A DNA stretch of 36,840 nt, from positions 1 through 36,840 of the forward strand of contig JAEEWG010000027.1 of the NCBI GenBank assembly GCA_016287245.1. The letters are read 5' to 3'. The stretch is from Clostridia bacterium. GTDB taxonomy: Bacteria; Bacillota; Clostridia; Saccharofermentanales; Saccharofermentanaceae. A model generated the notes under the pieces. The model did no database searches and was not told the DNA's origin. It saw only the letters and a program-made list of their open reading frames with translations. Made by a program: the position numbers and the translations under genes. This document shows positions 35,781 to 36,840 of this stretch, piece after piece (within the stretch, counting starts at the first letter, position 1; each line of letters opens with the position of its first letter).

Positions 35781-36201
35781 TTTCAGATACCTCCTCTTCC
35801 TTCTTGATGAACTTTGTCTTGCACGGGAGCTTGTGTCCTGCAAGACGCATTGCCTCACGAGCTACTTCTTCGGATACGCCGGCGATCTCGAAAAGAACAC
35901 GGCCCGGCTTAACTACTGCTACCCAGTACTCCGGAGAACCTTTACCGGAACCCATTCGAGCTTCGGCAGGGTGCTTTGTGATCGGCTTGTCCGGGAAGAT
36001 CTTGATCCAGACCTTACCGCCTCTTTTTACGTAACGGTTGATAGCGATACGGGCTGCTTCGATCTGGTTGCTGGTGATCCAGCAAGGCTCTGTGGAATAC
36101 ATACCATAATCACCGTAAGCAACGAAGTTACCTCTGGTAGCCTTACCGGTCAGACGGCCGCGCTGCTGCTTTCTATGCTTTACTCTCTTAGGAAGTAACA
36201 T
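35770..36201 (-). CDS. rplP: 50S ribosomal protein L16
   Basis: L16 organises the A-site side of the 50S subunit. The 143-residue protein begins [15 protein letters not shown] and has [20 protein letters not shown] and [12 protein letters not shown]. Its ATG overlaps the rpsC stop by one base (TAATG). The acidic C-terminal end ([11 protein letters not shown]) overlaps rpmC. Confidence 0.97.
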   Translation of the reverse strand: MLLPKRVKHRKQQRGRLTGKATRGNFVAYGDYGMYSTEPCWITSNQIEAARIAINRYVKRGGKVWIKIFPDKPITKHPAEARMGSGKGSPEYWVAVVKPGRVLFEIAGVSEEVAREAMRLAGHKLPCKTKFIKKEEEVSENDG

Positions 36202-36840
36202 TACGCTTCGCCTCCTTCCGCAACTTTGACAGTCTTCTTCGCTGTCAGGATCTCACCGTGGTAGATCCATACTTTTACGCCGATACGGCCATACTGTGTG
36301 TTTGCCTCAGCAAAACCGTAGTCGATGTCCGCACGCAGAGTCTGCAGCGGGATAGTACCTTCGTGGTATGTCTCGGAACGTGCGATTTCAGCGCCGCCCA
36401 GACGACCTGCGCAGCAGGTCTTGATGCCCTTCGCACCGGACTTCATGGTACGGGACATCGCCATCTTCATGGCACGACGGAAAGAAACACGTCTCTCGAG
36501 CTGGGAAGCGATGCTCTCAGCAACCAGCTGAGCGTTTGCATCAGCGTTCTTGATCTCACGAACGTCTACGAAGAAATTCTTCTTGAACTTCTTCTGAAGC
36601 TTCTTCTTGAAATCCTCAATGCCTGCGCCCTGGCGACCGATGATGATACCCGGCTTAGCTGCATTGATGATGATGGAGGTCTTATCTGCACCCTTACGCT
36701 CGATCTCAATGTTCGAAACGCCTGCAGCAAAGCACTCTTTCTTTACAAAATCACGGATTTGCTTGTCCTCAACGAGGAAATCGCTGAATGTCTTCTTGTC
36801 GGCATACCAACGTGTGTCCCACTCTTTGATGACACCGACA
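36201..36840 (-). CDS. rpsC: 30S ribosomal protein S3 (partial, N-terminus outside the window)
   Basis: S3 lines the mRNA entry tunnel. I read 212 residues from the right edge to the TAA at 36203-36201, beginning [16 protein letters not shown]. Then come the KH-domain segment [31 protein letters not shown] and [16 protein letters not shown]. About a dozen N-terminal residues are missing. It is followed directly by rplP. Confidence 0.97.
   Translation of the reverse strand, partial: VGVIKEWDTRWYADKKTFSDFLVEDKQIRDFVKKECFAAGVSNIEIERKGADKTSIIINAAKPGIIIGRQGAGIEDFKKKLQKKFKKNFFVDVREIKNADANAQLVAESIASQLERRVSFRRAMKMAMSRTMKSGAKGIKTCCAGRLGGAEIARSETYHEGTIPLQTLRADIDYGFAEANTQYGRIGVKVWIYHGEILTAKKTVKVAEGGEA

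Overview
The window looks like chromosomal DNA of a Gram-positive anaerobe of the class Clostridia (Firmicutes). Support: a pyruvate:ferredoxin oxidoreductase, cofactor-independent phosphoglycerate mutase, the zinc-binding short form of S14, VanW-family surface proteins, an ECF-transporter module directly behind rplQ, and strong AGGAGG-type ribosome binding sites. GC content appears intermediate. I do not assign a genus. Almost everything is coded on the minus strand; only a HAD phosphatase (about 8.95-9.75 kb) and a glycosyltransferase (17.86-18.81 kb) are on the plus strand.

Right part, 19.9-36.8 kb, read right to left: the end of the S10/spc ribosomal clusters (rpsC partial, rplP, rpmC, rpsQ, rplN, rplX, rplE, rpsN, rpsH, rplF, rplR, rpsE, rpmD, rplO), then secY, adk, map, infA. 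A good promoter then starts the alpha cluster rpmJ, rpsM, rpsK, rpsD, rpoA, rplQ. It is followed by a fused EcfA1-EcfA2 ATPase, EcfT, a ROK sugar kinase, truA and a cyclophilin with its own promoter. The order is the standard Firmicute one. The differences are the fused ATPase, an enlarged L17, the inserted ROK kinase, and structured spacers before rpsM and adk.

Middle, 10.4-18.8 kb: two large YfhO-type membrane glycosyltransferases and a phosphoglucomutase are translationally coupled in one operon. They diverge from a CsbB/GtrB-type polyprenyl-phosphate glycosyltransferase. Together they look like a cell-envelope polymer glycosylation locus in which the mutase supplies sugar-1-phosphate for nucleotide-sugar synthesis.

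Left part, 1-10.1 kb: PFOR (partial), two VanW/PG-binding proteins with low-complexity tails, a lipoprotein with an SLWG repeat, gpmI, a Cof-type HAD phosphatase and a small unknown protein. Most have their own promoter and terminator.

The most striking unexplained element is the 669-base gap between the convergent glycosyltransferase and cyclophilin genes. It holds eight copies of a spaced palindrome, CATGGG-N21-CCCATG, each 33 bp long (one 34), repeated with a mean period of 53 bp and otherwise little conserved sequence. I cannot match it to a known element.
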